This document shows, piece by piece, positions 21,172 to 30,980 of a stretch of DNA of 32,278 bases. A program made the translations under genes and the position numbers. The DNA is taken from the NCBI GenBank assembly GCA_036244855.1, contig BQKZ01000672.1:100117-132394 (forward strand), read 5' to 3'. The DNA comes from Temnopleurus reevesii. Taxonomy: Eukaryota; Echinodermata; Echinoidea; Temnopleuroida; Temnopleuridae. Within the stretch, counting starts at the first letter, position 1; each line of letters opens with the position of its first letter. Under the pieces are notes generated by a model that saw nothing but the letters and a program-made list of their open reading frames with translations, did not search any database and was not told the origin of the DNA.

Positions 21172-21512
21172 GAATAATATTATTAACTTAAAAAAGGTCA
21201 AGTTTATTTATAGCTACTGTTTGGAATTATGCTTGAACAGAATTCTATGTTACTGTTGGTCTAAACAGAACTGTTTGGAGCATAATTTGCTGCATTATGT
21301 CATTAAGACCATCTTTGTTTTTGTACTTTATTTGTTTTAATCGACCCATCATTACTGGAACCAGGTAGTTCCTTCACAAAGTCTGTTGAAATGATAAAAT
21401 TTAGCAGTCAATGTAGTTGATTTTGAAGTCGTAGAACGTGTAGGAAAACATGCTCATATGTTTTTAAATAATTAAAGCAATGTATTTTTGTCAAAACTCT
21501 TTTGTTATACAG

Positions 21513-21771
21513 GACTCGCTCTGCAATTAAAACTTCTTTCTACATTCAAGTCGAGAACATCCAAGATGAATCGTCGTGCAACCCTCCAAACAGAAAACAT
21601 CAACATGCCTCAGCGGTCAAGCTTCTTCGACCTGTCCTCTCGTCGTCCTCATGAGATGGGTCAGAGCTTTGTGGCATTGGGATGCGCTCCCAGTGACCAT
21701 GACATTGAGGAGTTCAGTGTCAAAAAGACAACAGAATTTGAGAACACGTACCGGATGGAGCCCAAAAAGAG
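21513..21771 (+). CDS. Tctex1-domain protein, first coding exon
   Basis: The exon runs from acceptor TTTTGTTATACAG (ending 21512) to donor AG|GTAGGT at 21772. I choose the ATG at 21566 as start: it has A at -3 and gives a total of 173 residues, close to the usual 170-180 of DYNLT4/5-type proteins. The frame stays open upstream to the acceptor, so an earlier start in another exon is possible. This exon encodes 68 residues plus two bases of an Arg codon. The first ~55 residues are polar (PQRSSFFDLSSRRPHEMGQS) and probably disordered. The exon ends FENTYRMEPKK, the conserved lead-in to the Tctex1 domain in human TCTEX1D1/DYNLT5-like proteins. The family includes dynein light chains and ciliary or flagellar components. 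Bases 21513-21565 would be 5' UTR. The exact paralogue (DYNLT4 versus DYNLT5) is not resolved. Confidence 0.82.
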
Positions 21772-21786
21772 GTAGGTTCACATGAA

Positions 21787-21984
21787 TATAGCTGCCAACT
21801 GTTACTAATTTTTAGTTAATCATTACTTATTTTGGCATCAGATTTGTCAAGTTTAATGGTAATTCCATATAAGATTACTAATTTTTGCAACATCTGCACC
21901 ATTCACTTCAATGTATTTATTGTGAACATTACGAATTTGTAGTGTGATTATTACTAATTTACACTTTATCATGTTGGCAGCTAT
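21787..21984. mobile_element. MITE with ATAGCTGCCAAC terminal inverted repeats
   Basis: A perfect 12-bp inverted pair, ATAGCTGCCAAC on the left and GTTGGCAGCTAT on the right, bounds a 198-bp AT-rich segment. Subterminal ACTAATTT motifs occur on both strands. It starts 15 bp after the donor of the first coding exon of the Tctex1 gene, in intron 1. Confidence 0.7.
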
Positions 21985-23295
21985 GCATGTACAGTGTGCA
22001 TTTTAGGATAAGGATAAGGTCTGTTTTGAAAAGGAAAATCTGGATTCGAGCAGCTAGGACATCTCGTTGGATGCTTAGCAGTGAAAACAGGAGGGGCTAT
22101 CATGAAGCTTGTCACCAGCAACAATTAGTCAGCGCCAACCGATCCATTGAAATCCTTGATTTTGATTGCATGGCTGTTGTTCAAAAATGACTACTTCTCG
22201 CTGGCAACAGGCCTCAGACTGTAGCCCAAGTTTCGTCCCTGTTTACCCTGGTGTTCCTTTTTGCCCAATTTTGATGTATCCAAATCAACCAACTTCTTCC
22301 TGCGGGAGGGTTCCCACTTTCACTGGAAAACTGGAAAATGAGTTTCACGTTTTCCAGTCAGGAAAATCTAAGTGAAGGTTGTGATGTTAAAAAATCCCTC
22401 AAAAACGGGTAAATCAGGGAATTTTGTTTCCATATGGTAATTGCAGATGATATATATGAATATGTCAAAATATGTTAAAATGAGTGGCTTAGGTTGATCC
22501 TAGAATTAAGTAAAACATTAATTTTAGTGGAATTTACTAGAAATTAGTAAGGGCTTTAAAGTGGCACACATATTAGACCCTGTGTAGAGGGGGTGTTTTT
22601 GGAACAGATCAACTAGACACTTACCCAGTCTTAAAGATATATTCTGGTATTTGTTAAAAAAATAAAATAAATGTTCACAGAATCGCACAAAATGTGAGAA
22701 GAATGTTCAGAACTATGAATAAATAATATGTGCCAAAGTGTTTTGCAAGAAAATGTATAATGGCAGAGAAATGTGCAAATAAAGGGTCAAAATTGGGCCA
22801 TGTCGGGCCGACAGATTTTATACCAGTCCCACGCGCTGCTTCCTGTGTTTGCTGCAGTGGACAGAGCACGTGGAGAATGACATAATTTCGCTTTTAACCG
22901 GTTTGAGGTTATCATATTAGTTTTCCCTTGTCTACACAAGTCACGTTGTGCTTTGTTTGTAACATAAGACTATTTTAATCATTTATTTTTCCAAATTGAA
23001 GTTCTTTGCAAGTACTCGATATTCGCTTTAAGGACAATCCGCTAAATTGGTTGAGAGATATGCTGCAAGATGATCTGTGCTCTCAAAGTCCATAGAATCC
23101 AAGGATAATTGGATGCTGCTGTATAGCCTCAAATCATCTTTCTACAATTTGTCTGTGATTATCCTGACTTTGACACTCCTGCTGGCCACTCTGAAGCAAA
23201 CGGTTTTGTTGATTTTCACCATCAGAATTTCTCAATCCATTTAAATGCAAAACTCACATCATTTTATTTTACCGTAGATAGGACTTGAAAAAATC
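21985..23295 (+). other. Intron 1 of the Tctex1 gene
   Basis: AT-rich intron. At about 22305-22375 a GGGTTCCCAC - CTGGAAAACTGGAAAA - TTTTCCAGTC segment looks like a degraded dispersed repeat of a kind common in marine animals. No further coding exon was recognised. Confidence 0.5.
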
Positions 23296-23346
23296 ACATA
23301 TGTGCATTTTGAGTAGGCGTTCACATACTTTTAGGCACAATTGTAT
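23296..23346 (-). mobile_element. Candidate Tc1-like terminal repeat remnant
   Basis: On the minus strand the segment reads TACAATTGTGCCTAAAAGTA, then TGTGAACGCC and, further in, CACATATG. This resembles Tc1-like inverted terminal repeats (AAAAGTATGTGAAC with a CATATGTG inner part). No partner end was found, so it is a weak call. Confidence 0.35.
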
Positions 23347-23602
23347 ATTGTTACCAAGATCCAATTGTGGGTGTTCCTACACAAAAAGTGGATATGAAAT
23401 TCCCATTTGTTCTTGAATTCATGGATTTTCCATTGTTTTCAGCATTGCGTTAGAGAGGTGGCAAACTGAAGATTATTTTAGGCATGTTTCATGGATTCTG
23501 ATGCAGTTATATTTTTTCATGGGACTGCCTTCTACATAACCATTCGTTTAGCTCTTCATTTCTACTATCGTTCAAATGGATATTCCATTGATTGGCCTAC
23601 AG

Positions 23603-23759
23603 GTTTGTTGCAGAGAGAGTTGAGCCAATCATGAACGAGGTTCTAGAGAAGCATCTGGAGAAGGTGACGTACGAGCCAATCCAATGCAGCGTTCTTTGCA
23701 AGACCATCGTAGCGGAGATCAAAACCAAGGTCAAAGAACTTGATTTTGAGAGATATAAG
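23603..23759 (+). CDS. Tctex1-domain protein, second coding exon
   Basis: This 157-nt exon has acceptor GGCCTACAG and donor AAG|GTGAGT. It completes the split Arg codon and adds 52 residues, ending in phase 0. It encodes the first half of the Tctex1 fold: VEPIMNEVLEKHLEKVTYEP is the first amphipathic helix, and the second helix is LCKTIVAEIKTKVKEL, ending in the conserved ERYK. The spacing of hydrophobic residues and the Y-P-x-x-C motif match dynein Tctex-type light chains, which dimerise on dynein intermediate chain or act in ciliary complexes. The first and third exons are in compatible phase. Confidence 0.9.
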
Positions 23760-23825
23760 GTGAGTTCTAACAAAATGTTGTTTCTTTATCATATCTGAGG
23801 TTTAATGATATAATTTTTGCATTGC

Positions 23826-23950
23826 TTAAAAGAAAAGCCTACTCAAATACAATATTTCTTCAACAGGAGCGGAAAAATCAGATATTAATAGAACAAAAGA
23901 AATCAGACAACGAATAATAAAGTTATTAGTTGTAAGGAAAGGGTTTGATG
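23826..23950 (+). mobile_element. Foldback-family element, single arm
   Basis: Starts TTAAAAGAAAAGCCTACTC and continues ATTTCTTCAACAGGAGCGG, AAATCAGACAACGAATAATA and AAGTTATTAG, in the same order as the arms of the elements at 25335 and 26042. No opposite arm is visible nearby, so it is a solo or truncated copy in intron 2. Confidence 0.6.
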
Positions 23951-24159
23951 TTGTTCTTATGAAGTATGGTGGTACAACTGATGTGTCTTTAATTGATCAG
24001 CACTCTTCCACTGTACAAAATTACATGATACCAAAATTAACTTATCACATATCACTTTCTAATAGAACTAGCCAATCATGGGACTAGATAATAAGGGTAC
24101 TGCCCTAGAGCATAACAAGAGAGTAATTTTGAATAGCCAGTAGTTGAATAGAGATTCAA

Positions 24160-24500
24160 AGGAATGGAACGCAAGGAGGGTTCACAGAACGCTGCATAGA
24201 GAGAGAGAGAGAGAGATAGAGAGGGGAGATAAAGCGCTGGTCAAAAACAGAGATAATAGAGGTATTGTGATGTAGAATAAAATAGGGGAGGTAAGGATAG
24301 ATGGAGAGAGAAAGGGCTAGAGAGAAAGAGAGAGCAGGGGGAGAGATTACAAGGGAGCTGAGAGAGAAGCAGGTATTATAAGAGAGCTAAAAGAGATAGG
24401 GAGAGAGCTAGACAGATGGAGAGAGAGAGAGAGAGAGAGAGATAGAGAACAGAAAAAAAAGTAAAAGGGATAGAAAGTAAGGAAGGTCAAATGTTCAGAA
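24160..24500. repeat. GA-rich simple repeat tract
   Basis: Several (GA)n runs (around 24197-24218 and 24419-24442) are embedded in purine-rich sequence. It is intronic in the Tctex1 gene. No coding content. Confidence 0.85.
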
Positions 24501-25116
24501 GAGAGAGCAGTCACTCAGCAGACAAAATAGATGATTACTTTTACAGCACATCAAATACATACTGTAACAATCCCAAACAATAATACTTAATACACAGAAT
24601 GTGCCATTAGTTCATTAGTAATGATACTTGATAGTGTTTTTACATCTACTGTAGATCTAACTCTAATGGGTCACATTATGTTTTTCTATTTATTTCCTTG
24701 AATACGTTACAGAAAACTTTTTATCATATTTATTAAGACTGCACTCATTTTAGATGAAATTATCATTTTAAATTTAAGTCATTAACAACTGCACTATTCT
24801 GCATGAGGAGGTAAGAAAACAAGATTCTATGAAACTACACCCCACTGTTCTCTCTTGGAATCAATATTTTGTGGAAAATGTCTGAAATCTGTTAAATCCT
24901 TATTGCTTTTTGTAAAATCTATAACAATTCTATACCAATTGATGGTTAAAGAGACATTATTTCTCTATTCCTTGAAATTGTTCCATCGTTGATACATTCC
25001 TTCACAACATGTTTCCATGTGGATTAGGTAAAAACCTCTGTGTTCATTGTGCTAGCAATTTGAATTTTTGTCTGATTTCAAACCTTTTGGGCATCAGAGA
25101 TTGGCTTTCAGTCACT
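24501..25116 (+). other. Intron 2 of the Tctex1 gene, featureless part
   Basis: AT-rich; nothing recognised. Confidence 0.5.
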
Positions 25117-25161
25117 TTATTATGCCTCTGCGAATGTAAGGTGGTGCCAGAGGCTTTATTT
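25117..25161. repeat. Degenerate copy of the GCCTCYGC hairpin repeat
   Basis: TTATTATGCCTCTGCGAATG is followed by TAAGGTGGTGCCAGAGGC. It matches the better copy at 32176-32220, but the left arm has lost the CCACC pairing and the tetranucleotide tail is absent. GCCTCTG pairs with CAGAGGC. Confidence 0.7.
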
Positions 25162-25334
25162 TCCTTCAGATTTTTACCTCATCATAAAATTTAGGATCAG
25201 TATACTTGTATTGTTTTAAAGAAAAAAATACAATGTAAGCCCATGAGGCCCACTTGACATTTTGAATACAATTATGTTTTTCACAGAATATAATGCCATG
25301 ATTTCGATTTCGATGAGCCTTTGGATTCATTGGT

Positions 25335-25834
25335 TTAAAAGGAGAGCCTACCCCCAAACTGTATTTCTTGAAGAGGAGCATAAAAATCTGATAAACAGAA
25401 CAACAAAAATTTGGAAAATCAGACAACTAATAGGAAAGCTATGAATATTGGCAACTGATAATGTCATACCCCGGTAGGTGCACAATTTACCATTTATCAT
25501 ATTCATATCAATGTTATCACATACAGTCTGACCTCATATTAACAAGGTCATTGGGACTAGAGAAATTACCTTTTTATATTGAAACATTATTATATCAGAG
25601 CCAAAATACAATAAAATCCAAAGAGATGGGACCAGGGAAATTGTAGTGTACACATGCCATCATCAAATTGGCAACACGTCTGACAATTTTCACTGATTTC
25701 CCAAGTTTTTCAAGTCATTAAAACTTTTTTCTTATTAATTGTCTGATTTTCTTCCAAGTTTTTTTGCTCTGGTCATCATTTTTTTTCTGCTCCTATTAAA
25801 AAAATTACTATTTTAAAGTTGGCATTCCTTTTAA
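25335..25834. mobile_element. Foldback element with TTAA ends, 500 bp
   Basis: Left end TTAAAAGGAGAGCCTACC and right end GGCATTCCTTTTAA are inverted. The arms extend over about 150 bp: AATCAGACAACTAATAGGAAA on the left corresponds to AATCAGACAATTAATAAGAAA read on the opposite strand on the right. The centre contains a pogo-like remnant (25524-25626). TTAA at both ends may be a piggyBac-type target duplication or just part of the terminal repeat. Confidence 0.75.
25524..25626 (+). mobile_element. Pogo-like MITE remnant nested in the foldback element
   Basis: The segment CAGTCTGACCTCATATTAAC, then AAGGTCATTGGGACTAGAGA, AATTACC and TATATTGAAACATTATTATA resembles pogo/Tigger-like short elements that begin CAGTNNNACCTCG-TATAACGA. 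The right end is not clear. Confidence 0.45.
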
Positions 25835-26041
25835 CCCTTAACTTGCCACATGCATGTGTACTGATCTACGCAGCAGTGCCAAGTGCATGTATACATGCAA
25901 TCGTAATTTAACACCCTTTGTTTACGAATATTGTGGACATCTTACAGATGAACTCTGTAGTCCTTGTATTGTTCTCACTTCCTTCTTAAGGACTAGTGGG
26001 TTATTGACACTTTTTACATAGGAAAATATACAGAGCAAGGG

Positions 26042-26611
26042 TTAAAAGTAGAGTCTACCCAAAAATAATACTTTTTTTAAAAGGAGCAGAAAAAATTGGT
26101 GAGCAGAACAAAAAAAGTTTGAAGATAATCGAACAAGTAATAAAAAAAAAAGTTATGAATTTCTAAAGATTTGAAGAAATGAGCTAATCAGTGAAAACTA
26201 ACAAACACGTTGCCAAGTTGATGACATCATGGGTGCACTACTAACCAGCATTTTCTTTATAGATATGGTGCAAAATTCATAATTTCTACACAAAGATACA
26301 ATGTCCCTATGAATGTAAACATACAAATACTAGGGGATCTACATATCTAACATCAAGATATCCTGTACTAAAAATTTTGAGGAAATCATAATTTGGGGGA
26401 AAAAGCAATATTTCATAACATTGATATGAATACAATAAATTTCATTTGTGCACCTGTGACGTCAGCAGTTGCCAATTTGTTAAAATATCTAAACATTCAT
26501 AACTTTCTTATTGTAGTTGTCCAATTTCTCTCGAACTTTTCTTTGTTCTTTTTTTTTTTTTTTCTGCTTCTGTTGAAGAAATACAATTGTTGGAGTTGAC
26601 TCTCCTTTTAA
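26042..26611. mobile_element. Foldback element with TTAA ends, 570 bp, beside exon 3
   Basis: TTAAAAGTAGAGTC on the left and GACTCTCCTTTTAA on the right form the terminal inverted repeat. The arms include GGAGCAGAAAAAA on the left and TTTTTTCTGCTTCTG on the right, and the GTTATGAATTT and AAACATTCATAAC segments. Inner GATGACATCA and TGACGTCA motifs are related. It lies in intron 2 and ends 33 bp before the last exon, so its T15 run and the region after it are near the splice acceptor. Confidence 0.78.
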
Positions 26612-26644
26612 AGATGAATTTCACCATCATTTCTTGCCAAACAG

Positions 26645-26803
26645 ATCATCTGCCTGGTTGACATCGGTGAGAAGCGAGACCAAGACATCCACATGGGTAG
26701 CCGCTGTCTATGGGATCACCAACGTGACACGTTTGCCTCTGCTTCCTATGAGAACCATTCACTCTTTGCAGCAGCCATCGTCTTTGCAGTCTACTTTGAA
26801 TGA
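26645..26803 (+). CDS. Tctex1-domain protein, last coding exon
   Basis: This 159-nt exon follows acceptor TTGCCAAACAG and encodes 52 residues ending in TGA. It holds the second half of the Tctex1 domain as beta strands: IICLVDIGEKRDQD, then MGSRCLWDHQRDTFASASYE, NHSLFAAAIVFAVYFE. SRCLWD and the C-terminal V-Y-F/Y-E are hallmark motifs of dynein light chain Tctex-type proteins. Together with the two upstream exons the predicted protein is 173 residues. The domain is complete, so the gene looks intact. It acts as a dimeric light chain or adaptor in dynein or ciliary complexes, inferred from family only. Confidence 0.92.
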   Translation: MICLVDIGEKRDQDIHMGSRCLWDHQRDTFASASYENHSLFAAAIVFAVYFE

Positions 26804-27154
26804 CAACACAAACAACGCACCAATTAGCAGGGTATCACTACAACACCGCACAGAGAGCCAGGTATTGGATGTTAATTAGGAAAAGAGGTTTGTGTGACCA
26901 GAAGTCAACCTAATGACCTTCTATTAATGATATTTTGATTAGATTTATTGTGTATTCAATGCATTCCTCAGGGTACCTTTATATATTGGAAATGTTTTGA
27001 TATGTGGGCTGACTGGAGGCTATTGAAGTTATTGACCAAACACAAAGAAGCTTAACAATCAAACCTATGTCAATATATTTGTCTGGGGGAAATCATGCTC
27101 TTTGTTTTCTTTTTCAGTTTGAAATCCCTCTATAAATGTTTTGGCTCCAGGGTT
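26804..27154 (+). other. Probable 3' UTR or flank of the Tctex1 gene
   Basis: No further exon was recognised. No AATAAA lies close after the stop; the nearest ones I noticed are far downstream, at about 28530 and 28784. Confidence 0.4.
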
Positions 27155-27536
27155 ACAGAAAATAACCTTTTTACTTCAGCGCTGTCATATTTATTGCGAT
27201 TAGCTTTTGTGCTTATTACAGTGGACACTCGCTGTAAAGAGATCTGATATAACAAAATATCTGTTATAAAGAGGTAAAAATCTGGTCCCAGCTCTTTATA
27301 ACTTATTGTTTTTCAACTATGATATAAAGAGATTACTGCTATAACAAGGTATTTTTGATGGTACCAAGCACCTCATTATACAGAGTTTCCACTGTAGCAG
27401 GTTGTGGAACATCACATTGTGCACATATGTTACGATGCAGTACATGTGTATTTAAAGAAAATGCCAGTCTATTTATTCTAAGAAATAGCATACATCCGTT
27501 TTGTAAGCACCTCAAAATGGTACACAGTAAAATGCA
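27155..27536 (+). repeat. Dispersed direct repeat, copy A (interrupted by a MITE)
   Basis: Without the inserted element this copy is about 204 bp and resembles 28986-29176. Shared blocks include GCTGTCATATTTATT, ACATCACATTGTGCACAT and CATCCGTTTTGTA (CATCCATCTTGTA in the other), then CTCAAAATG and AAAATGCA. The order is the same in both. Confidence 0.75.
27219..27394 (+). mobile_element. Pogo/Tc1-like MITE, 176 bp, with TA target duplication
   Basis: It begins CAGTGGACACTCGCTGTAA and ends with CAGAGTTTCCACTG, flanked by TA on both sides (27217-27218 and 27395-27396). Internal repeats of TATAACAAAATATC, TTATAAAGAG and CTATAACAAGG fit the TATAACGA-type subterminal motifs of pogo-like MITEs. No coding capacity. 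Confidence 0.8.
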
Positions 27537-28541
27537 TTACACAAGTAAAAGGTGTCAATTTTTTCTGGATTTAGGAATTTCAGAGACAGCATTTTAATTC
27601 CTTTCATTTTGATTTCTAAATCAAAACACGTTTATTGCTTCCACAGCAGATCCTTCATAAAAGTACATATTTACTAATACAACAAAAATAGACATAATGT
27701 TACTTCTGTGTCTGTAGTATTTGGGATATTTATCAGTTTTAATTATTTCAAAGTGACTCATTATCGTGCCATATAAACCTCAGAAATGGCAACACTTACC
27801 TTGCTGTTGCACTGTAGGTGAGTAAGGCTAGTCAAGAAAAATAAGTGTTATGCTTGTCAAAGAGTACTTCTTTGTAGATGCATGTATATCCTCTGAAAGT
27901 GGATTTAATAGTTACCGGTATTTAATTAATTTTGTTGAAAAAGAAGTAATTATATGTATTCATCCCAGGTTTATCTACATGATGTAGATTAGATGGCAAA
28001 GTAAAGATTTATTATAATGACTGATAAACAAAAGTTAATTTGTTGTTGTTTTTATGATAGGTAGACATTTATAAGTGCTTTATCTGATTGATGCCAAAGC
28101 ATTCTTGCCAGTTATTTCTTTGTTGTTGTTGTTGTACAAAAGTCTAATTGAAGTTTAAATTCTTTTAGTTGGCTTGAAAGATGCAATAGTGTCTTATGTG
28201 ATGTAATACTTTTTCTGTGGTTCAATATATTTCAAAAGTTTTATTTACAAGCAATTTGTTGAATTGTATTTCCACAAGCATTTATTGATCTGAAGGCTTC
28301 AAGAATTTTGTAATCTCAAACACCGTATTAATTTTCCAGAAATATGTCTATTTCAGGGCATTTCCTAGTCTGTAAATTGTTTGCACATAAGCCATTTCCC
28401 CCAAAGAATTCAAGCAGGAATAGTGTTGAAAGATGGAAGACTGTACAGGGCGACAAGTGCAACGTTTCATTTTACAGTAGGGGTACGTTCAATAGTACAG
28501 TGAACAGAATAGACAATGAAATTTGACAAAATAAACGGCCT
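27537..28541. other. Intergenic or 3' flank, nothing recognised
   Basis: AT-rich, with a short GTT repeat near 28121. No gene seen. Confidence 0.5.
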
Positions 28542-28651
28542 CCATTCAAGCCTTCACTATAGCTCTAGAATATGAAAATTCTCAAATGAAAATAGAGGAT
28601 GGTAGCTTTCTTTTATGTGCTTTAATAGAGCTATAATGAAGATCTGAATGG
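28542..28651. mobile_element. Short MITE with CCATTCA terminal inverted repeats
   Basis: The left end reads CCATTCAAGCCTTCACTATA and the right end, on the other strand, CCATTCAGATCTTCATTATA. Both continue into GCTCTA. The 26-bp arms bound a 58-bp AT-rich centre. Confidence 0.75.
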
Positions 28652-28985
28652 GAATTGTTTTATTTGTCCAGTTTCTTTGTCCAATCTGCTCACAGTGAGT
28701 TCATGAGGCAATCAGAGATAATTGAACTTCATCTGACATGATGTAGATTACTAGTATTAAGGAGTTAGAAGCAAATAAACAGCTCATTCACAATCGACTT
28801 AGACTCCATACATCCGAATATGGCATCTTGTGAGCCTTTTATGAATTCCTGTGTGTTCTTTTGTGTGTTCGTCCCATTGTTTCCTTGGTATGAAAACATG
28901 TCTTTTATTAAAGACTTACTTTTGGTGGGATAAGGCAATCTTTCTCCAGATCAAATTACTGTTAGTATTTTCTGTTTTAAAAGTT

Positions 28986-29176
28986 TCAGAAAACAACCTT
29001 TAGTGCTGTCATATTTATTTGCCTTTGTGTTCAAGGTTAAGTTGTTGGCCATCACATTGTGCACATTCATTTCGATGCAATAGTGTGTTTAGAAATGTTT
29101 ATCTATATTTACTATTAGAATAGTTTTACATCCATCTTGTATACAACTCAAAATGCTACATACCAAAAATGCAATG
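28986..29176 (+). repeat. Dispersed direct repeat, copy B (uninterrupted)
   Basis: A 191-bp segment with the same block order as copy A but without the MITE. At the matching site it reads TTTGTGTTCAAGGTTAAGTT instead of the CAGTGG...CCACTG element. Confidence 0.7.
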
Positions 29177-29259
29177 TGTTCTAATGATGATCGATAGCCA
29201 CACTGGTATTTTGTGCTAAATGATTGGGAATCTGATCAGTTGCTAAAATGTTCACTTAG

Positions 29260-29441
29260 GGGGTGTTGTTCAAAAGTTGCAATTGATCGCAAGTTGCAGT
29301 TGATCGGAACGTGCCAATTAAACTCATTGTTTCATGCACATCTTGTTAAATGCGCAAATGCGCATACCATGCGCGATTGAAAATGCGCGTTACAATTTGC
29401 AGAGTTGCAATTGATTTGCAGTTGATTTTGAGCAACACCCC
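29260..29441 (+). mobile_element. MITE-like element, GGGTGTTG family, plus orientation
   Basis: The left end is GGGGTGTTGTTCAAAA and the right end, on the other strand, GGGGTGTTGCTCAAAA. Internal TTGCAATTGAT and ATGCGCA motifs recur. It is a more complete copy of the element at 4428-4574. The surrounding sequence is AT-rich, and the element is richer in CpG (GCGC). Confidence 0.8.
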
Positions 29442-29542
29442 AATAGCGCTAAGCTCTCACTTCACAACTCACAATGCATGATACATGTATAGATATGCAA
29501 TATGTAATCGTTTAAATTATGTCTTGTATAGATCCTTAGGAA

Positions 29543-29590
29543 ATATTCCTCCTTATACAATGCACAATATTCCTCCTCAAACAATGCACA
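29543..29590. repeat. 24-bp tandem duplication
   Basis: ATATTCCTCCTTATACAATG CACA is followed by ATATTCCTCCTCAAACAATG CACA. Two units, minor. Confidence 0.8.
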
Positions 29591-30612
29591 ATATTTTACC
29601 GGTATATTCAAACTGCAATAGTGTGTATCATTAGTTTGTAAATATGTTATTATATAATATTTTATTTTTTTGCAATTTTCATGTTTTGAAATGTGCCAAT
29701 ATACAGTGTACATAATTCAAGTATTTAATAGTTTGTGATTAAATGATTGTAGAACAAATAATGTAATTCCAAAATATTTTTCCTCATCTTACTTTTTGAA
29801 AATGTTCAGTTTGTGAGTCATAAACCAAATAGATTTTTCTCAAAAAAAAATCTAAAAATTGATTAAATAATTACAAACAATACAAAAACATCTCTCCTTC
29901 CTAATTAAAGTATTGTATCATAACTTTTTAACAGGGAAATCTCGAGTAACAAAATCTTGTAAAATTAGCAAGATTCAATATGTTTTGCAAGAGTGAACAA
30001 ACATGAATTTAAAAAGCTCTTTTCTTTCTCAATAGTCTGTGAGAACAATTACCCCAAATTATGTAAATCATGGTTTTCATGTACAACGAAATGGTAATCT
30101 TGCTTTAATATCAATCTTTGTACTCCCATTTACATAATTTTTATAGTTTTTGCACATGGATTTGTATAATATTCAAGAAAAATACTTTGTGTTACACAAT
30201 AATTTTGGCTAACCATTATTTTGATGAGCAAAATGGGATAGGCATTTTCCTTGAAAATGTTCAGATTAATAGAACAGGGTCTGTTCTGGTCTACTTTTTT
30301 CTTTAAATGACATTTATAACAGACATCCAACTAAAGATGTGCATATTTTTTGCTCATTTTATGTCCTAAAAGTGAGTTTTGTGACTTTAAAAAGTGATCT
30401 TTTTTCTTTCGCGTTCATTCACGCTTAATAATTTGGATTATGCTGAATTTTACACACAATCTAGCCAGTGGTTGATGAACATTAACTATGACTTTTGTTA
30501 CTGGACACTCCTGTTGATGCAACATTCATTAACAAGAAAACTTTTTGGGGTTTCATTGTTCAGTTTACACTCCTGTAATTAGAATACATAAACTAGATGC
30601 TATATCCAATTT
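29591..30612. other. Intergenic, nothing recognised
   Basis: Very AT-rich; no exon or element identified. Confidence 0.5.
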
Positions 30613-30980
30613 TTAAAAGCACAAGTCAGGCCAATATATGTTCCAGGAATACGACAAAAATCAGTTGAGTCACAGGACAAAAAGTGTTTGAGGAAAATCA
30701 GACAACTAATACAGAAAGTTGTGACTTTTCAACGACATGAAACATTTGGGAAAACAGTTTTGAATAAACACTTGTCAAATAGGCAACTTTGATGATAATC
30801 TGATTTTGTAGTTTTAATATAAATGGAATGGAACAGTGCATCGATGACATCATTAATTTGCCAGTTTATAGTCATGTCACAAAATGTCCATTACTGTTCT
30901 TATTAGTTGTCGGATTTTTCCTCAAACTCTTGAATTTCTTTCAATGTATACTAAAAAACTATAAATGGTTTTTGATATAT
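30613..30980. mobile_element. Foldback-family element, diverged copy
   Basis: Starts TTAAAAGCACAAGTCAGG. Left-arm core GTTTGAGGAAAATCAGACAA is inverted in the right arm near 30905 (TTGTCGGATTTTTCCTCAAA). Inner GATGACATCAT also matches. The right end is degraded and no TTAA end is clear. Confidence 0.6.

Noticed and set aside
26634..26879. An 81-codon frame over the last Tctex1 exon
   Set aside because: Different reading frame from the conserved Tctex1 sequence. It is a shadow of exon 3.
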